Assembly (NCBI GenBank): GCA_036924285.1
Contig: JAYKYS010000007.1
Coordinates: forward strand, 18,352,001 to 18,416,000
Source of the DNA: Asterella californica
Taxonomy: Eukaryota; Streptophyta; Marchantiopsida; Marchantiales; Aytoniaceae
Direction of reading: 5' to 3'
Length of the DNA stretch: 64,000 bases
Shown here piece by piece: positions 60,760-64,000 of the stretch. Within the stretch, counting starts at the first letter, position 1, and each line of letters begins with the position of its first letter. The notes below the pieces were generated by a model. That model saw only the letters and a program-made list of their open reading frames with translations. It searched no databases and had not been told where the DNA came from. Made by a program: the position numbers and the translations under genes.

Positions 60760-61373
60760 AGAGACTCAAACAATGCAAAGCACTGTTACTTTACAATAAA
60801 ACAATGCAAAGAAGTTTTCCTTTGAAAAATTGCTGAGTTCTGAGACGACACAGTCAACGGAATTCGACTGAAGAAAAGAAGTCGGGAACTGGTTTATCTT
60901 CATTATCTTCATAAACAAAGGAAAAATGACAGAGACTCAGATAAGATGCGGATGAAAGGATCCGCAGCAGTCTATAGTAATAATCAGAGTACAATCAACA
61001 AATATTCTCCTCCAACGAACAACAATTCCCTGTGATGCAACATTTCTGCTTTTCCTTTTGTTCACTAGAACACGAGACGAAAAGAATGAGGAATGTCAAA
61101 CCCTCAATTCTGCGAAGGTCACAATACACAGCGGAATCCAGTCCTTGCCTTCTTGTCCATGCCTTTCTTGTCTGTCAAACACTGTACAGCAGGACGAGGA
61201 CTACAGAGTATCCTATAACATATCCACTTGTACTACACTCTAACTACAGTACTATTACTGTACAGTGTACTCTGATAAGGCTGTGCCTCTCCGGTAGATG
61301 GATTTAGAGATGCTTTCTAAGTTTGGTGACTGCTTTGTCTAGGTCCGGACATACATAGTGGAGTCTGTTATTT

Positions 61374-63149
61374 TTAGTTAGTCTCCAACACCGTAAAGAG
61401 AGACTGGCCTCCTGGTCCTTTAGGACAGCCGTTATACATTCTCTTGCCTTGCCTGCTATCGGCACTCCCTTTGTCCCCTGCATCATGATGATCCGCTGTC
61501 ATTATATTTGTAAGCTTCGACATCAAGTACACCTATTAGGACCTTAGGTGGTTTAAGACGGTACCGGATAACGACTCCAGAGTCCAAACCCTAATTAGTT
61601 CGCGTGGTTACTGTACTCCTGCTTGGACCCTGATAAGGGTCCAAGCAACCCTCGTCGCAGTTAGGGATGTACTGAGTCTAGTGACTCACCTCTCACTTGC
61701 TCTCGCGAGACGTGGAAGAGACGGCGAAACAGTTTTATGTTGATATCCGGTCCATTTTCGCACAATTTTCGGACTTCTTTGTTCTCCTTTGCTTGCATTT
61801 TATGGTTCTCATTCTCCTGCTCACATTACTGTACCTTATGTTGGTACTACGCACCGCACGCTTGAGTTTCACCAACATTTGCCACATTGGCAACCCACAC
61901 AAGTTTCACACACGCCCGAAGCCCACTACTTTAGATGTTCCACGCCGTTCGCTTCTCAGATGCGTAAGGAGGACGAACCCTTCAAGTCCTAGGATGCTTG
62001 CATGGTCTTTCACTATTGGTCAATCACTAAGTGTTGCTTCTTTGATGACCATTGCGCAAATGCTTTTCTGCAAGTTTCCAAGGAAGAAACGGCGTCAGGA
62101 CTCAGAAGCTGAACGTTCAGCGTCTGTATTATGGATTTCCGAGTCTATGAGGTAGTCCGGTCGATTGAACTTATCAGAGAAGGGAAACCATGCAGAAAGA
62201 CTGTCCGGTCGTATCGTCATCCGAAAAATCAGTGTATCGAAATGTTCTGATGTACAGTGATCAAGTGTGTGAAGAAAAGTGAGGTGGAGAGGAACAAATT
62301 ACCAGAAAGGTCAGATACAGACACTTGTTCCTGTCGGTTTAGCTGGGTCAGGTTGTCTGAACTTGAACATACATAGAGTTTGACTGAATCTGAACAGGTT
62401 TGAAAAGACTGTAGTTGAAAGTCCAGGAAGCAAATTATCTGGTTGTGATAGATCAGCATGTTCGAGAGACGGTAGTCTGTAGTACGAGATGTTGCAGAGG
62501 ATGACAGCCACTTAGCGTAAAACACAGAGACAATTCTGCAGAAGGAAGGAATTCGAAGATGATGCAGGTGATGATCACAACTTAGCGTATGTCACAGAAA
62601 CATATTTGCAGGACAAGATGCCAAGGTGGTGGCCGTAGTACACTACGTAGCCTTACACACTCGTCCTCTCGAACTTTCCAGCGAGTCATCACACATTCGA
62701 TTGAGTAAAGTACATGCCTACCACTTAATAATCATGTTTGTGTTTGAGATATTGAGACACAGCTGCAAGTTCTCTAACAGACATCAATGCACAGATATTG
62801 TACTGGGCCCAGGGTTTGAAGATTTAACCTCCTGGCGTGAGTAAGACCGTAAGGACAAATCAAACAAAACAAGTTCCGACCCAATGGTCACGGAATTTGA
62901 GAAAACACAATTCTGGAACGGGAATAATGACTACTTTACATGTTTCTATGTCGTAGTACTGCACTCATCATGTATATATTGCATCCAGCCGTCTGTAACC
63001 TCTCAGTATAAGGACAAATAAGAACCAGGCTCCAGGACAATATGCATAAAGGCTAGAAACGCCCTCTCTTTCTGGGGGACGAAATGGAAATCTTCGACAT
63101 TCCTATAGTATTGTACCTCGGCTGATAGCGTCGAACACGTATTTGCCAT
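61374..63149 (-). CDS. Candidate spliced gene, small unrecognised protein
   Basis: The coding exons proposed are 63117-63149, 62303-62408 and 61374-61495, giving 86 residues from MANTCSTLSAE to FTVLETN. Two more exons to the right (63234-63322 and one ending at 63434) splice to these with matching phases and form an open frame of about 200 codons, but without an ATG. They are therefore either leader or coding sequence continued from beyond the window. All sites are GT-AG, with good acceptors such as TTATTTCTTGCAG. The product is Ser/Gln/Cys-rich with a Gly-rich end (NGCPKGPGGQSL). No family is recognised. Phase agreement across five exons is the main support. Confidence 0.38.
61621..61646. 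repeat. Perfect hairpin with 11-bp arms and 4-base loop
   Basis: GCTTGGACCCT, loop GATA, and the exact complement AGGGTCCAAGC. It lies in the last intron of the candidate gene. It has no T-run after it and is not a bacterial-type terminator; its role is unknown. Confidence 0.85.
62470..62605 (-). repeat. Short tandem duplication of about 60 bp
   Basis: TACGCTAAGTTGTGATCATC and TACGCTAAGTGGCTGTCATC (minus strand) follow each other about 60 bases apart. Each is preceded by TTCTGTGACA or CTCTGTGTTT. The repeat sits in an intron of the candidate gene. Confidence 0.65.
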
Positions 63150-63434
63150 TTGTTTCTGCAAGAAATAAAATCATTGCCGGGCGAAAGAACTGTACATTCT
63201 TCCTCATCTCGTTGGTACCTAAGGAGGTCGTACCTTCTCATGACTCGTTTGTAAACTGCATACAGCAGAACACTTTGCACTGTACGCAATACACGAAGTA
63301 TGACCACCAGAAACACGCAGTACTGAAGTAAGCGAGACAGTGGGGAACGAGGACTAACTCCCATACTGCTGGAAGCTATCATTTGCATTGCATGTGCATT
63401 GCATTAGGACACTAATCGAACTTGAGCTATTACC

Positions 63435-64000
63435 TAGGCACGAGCCGATGGAGCGTGTCTTGCCACCTCGCAAGAGAACATATTGCCTCGATATCTGGGC
63501 GTCCTGCTCCTGCTGCAGCGCTGCTGCTGAAGTTTTCTCATCAGGGCTGCAAAACTGCACCCAACACAATCCACTCGACGCAGCCGACGGCACTTTTGTC
63601 GCCGTCCCCTGCTCTCGACTGAGGACAAAGTTCGACAAATCCGCGCGGCTTTCCGTCAATTCACCACTTGGCAAGCTCCTGCCGCGCCTCCTTCTTATCT
63701 ATCCAACGCATATATCGGCAGTGAGAATGCGCGCGTCGTGCAAGAAGAGCAGAAACGACTCGCGATTTGGAAGGCGCTGAGAGAGAGAAGTCGGAGACTT
63801 GGAGCGTCAATAGAGAATATTCTCTTCTGAATCGAAATATTAGTAACCATGATGTAGTTGACAGCGTAGCGGACGATGTGAAACTGCGTATGGTGCATGA
63901 GGAGAATGGTACTGGTTGCGACTACACGGAAGGTGATAGAAAGTTTAGGAGTCAGGTAAAGTGGTGAAAGCGAAAGAGAGTTGGCATGAGTGCCAGACGT
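63435..64000. other. GC-richer end of the window, possible 5' part of the candidate gene
   Basis: Open frames run on both strands (plus 63388-63780, minus 63354-63674), as is common by chance in GC-richer DNA. None is recognised. On the minus strand this would be the upstream exon or promoter of the gene proposed at 61.4-63.4 kb. Confidence 0.3.

Noticed and set aside
1..64000. CRISPR arrays, bacterial operons, Shine-Dalgarno sites
   Set aside because: None seen; introns, poly(A) signal and element types show a eukaryotic plant genome.

Overview
This window looks like nuclear DNA of a land plant that is gene-poor and rich in decayed mobile elements. The reasons are a mitochondrial carrier of the plant At5g15640 type split by long repeat-filled introns, a chromodomain Ty3/gypsy relic, tRNA-derived SINE-like copies, fold-back elements, minisatellites and long AT-rich intergenic DNA. 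A large-genome non-seed plant (moss, lycophyte or fern) would fit, but nothing in the window fixes the lineage. All names come from reading the sequence without database searches.

Region by region: 1-2.1 kb holds the end of a Ty3/gypsy chromovirus pol with two Trp-to-stop changes, then its 3' untranslated and LTR-like part. 2.3-9.4 kb is AT-rich with a fold-back element, a second diverged LTR copy and local duplications. 13.26-22.47 kb (minus strand) is an intact six-exon SLC25-type mitochondrial carrier gene; its 4.1-kb and 3.1-kb introns carry copies of one repeat in the same orientation. 23-28 kb has scattered repeats and GC-richer stretches without recognised genes. 28.1-29.35 kb (minus) is a small gene for a basic 73-residue protein with TATA box, CT-rich leader and poly(A) signal. 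29.4-50 kb is AT-rich and repetitive: a 60-bp minisatellite, a second fold-back copy, a 54-bp triple repeat and a family repeated at 42-45 kb.

50.4-54 kb holds a SINE-like copy, a 376-bp fold-back element with a perfect 8-bp flanking repeat, a perfect 19-bp-arm hairpin and an unrecognised 138-codon frame broken by one TGA. 54.4-56.8 kb (minus) is a spliced but broken transposase relic that I read as Kolobok-like, the most unusual item here. 57-58.8 kb has tandem and direct repeats around a TATA-headed tRNA-like sequence. 59.9-63.4 kb (minus) contains candidate exons whose splice phases agree; their product is not recognised.

Only two loci look like working protein genes with good support: the carrier, which by family moves a small metabolite across the inner mitochondrial membrane, and the 73-residue protein. 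Everything else is mobile-element sediment or tentative.
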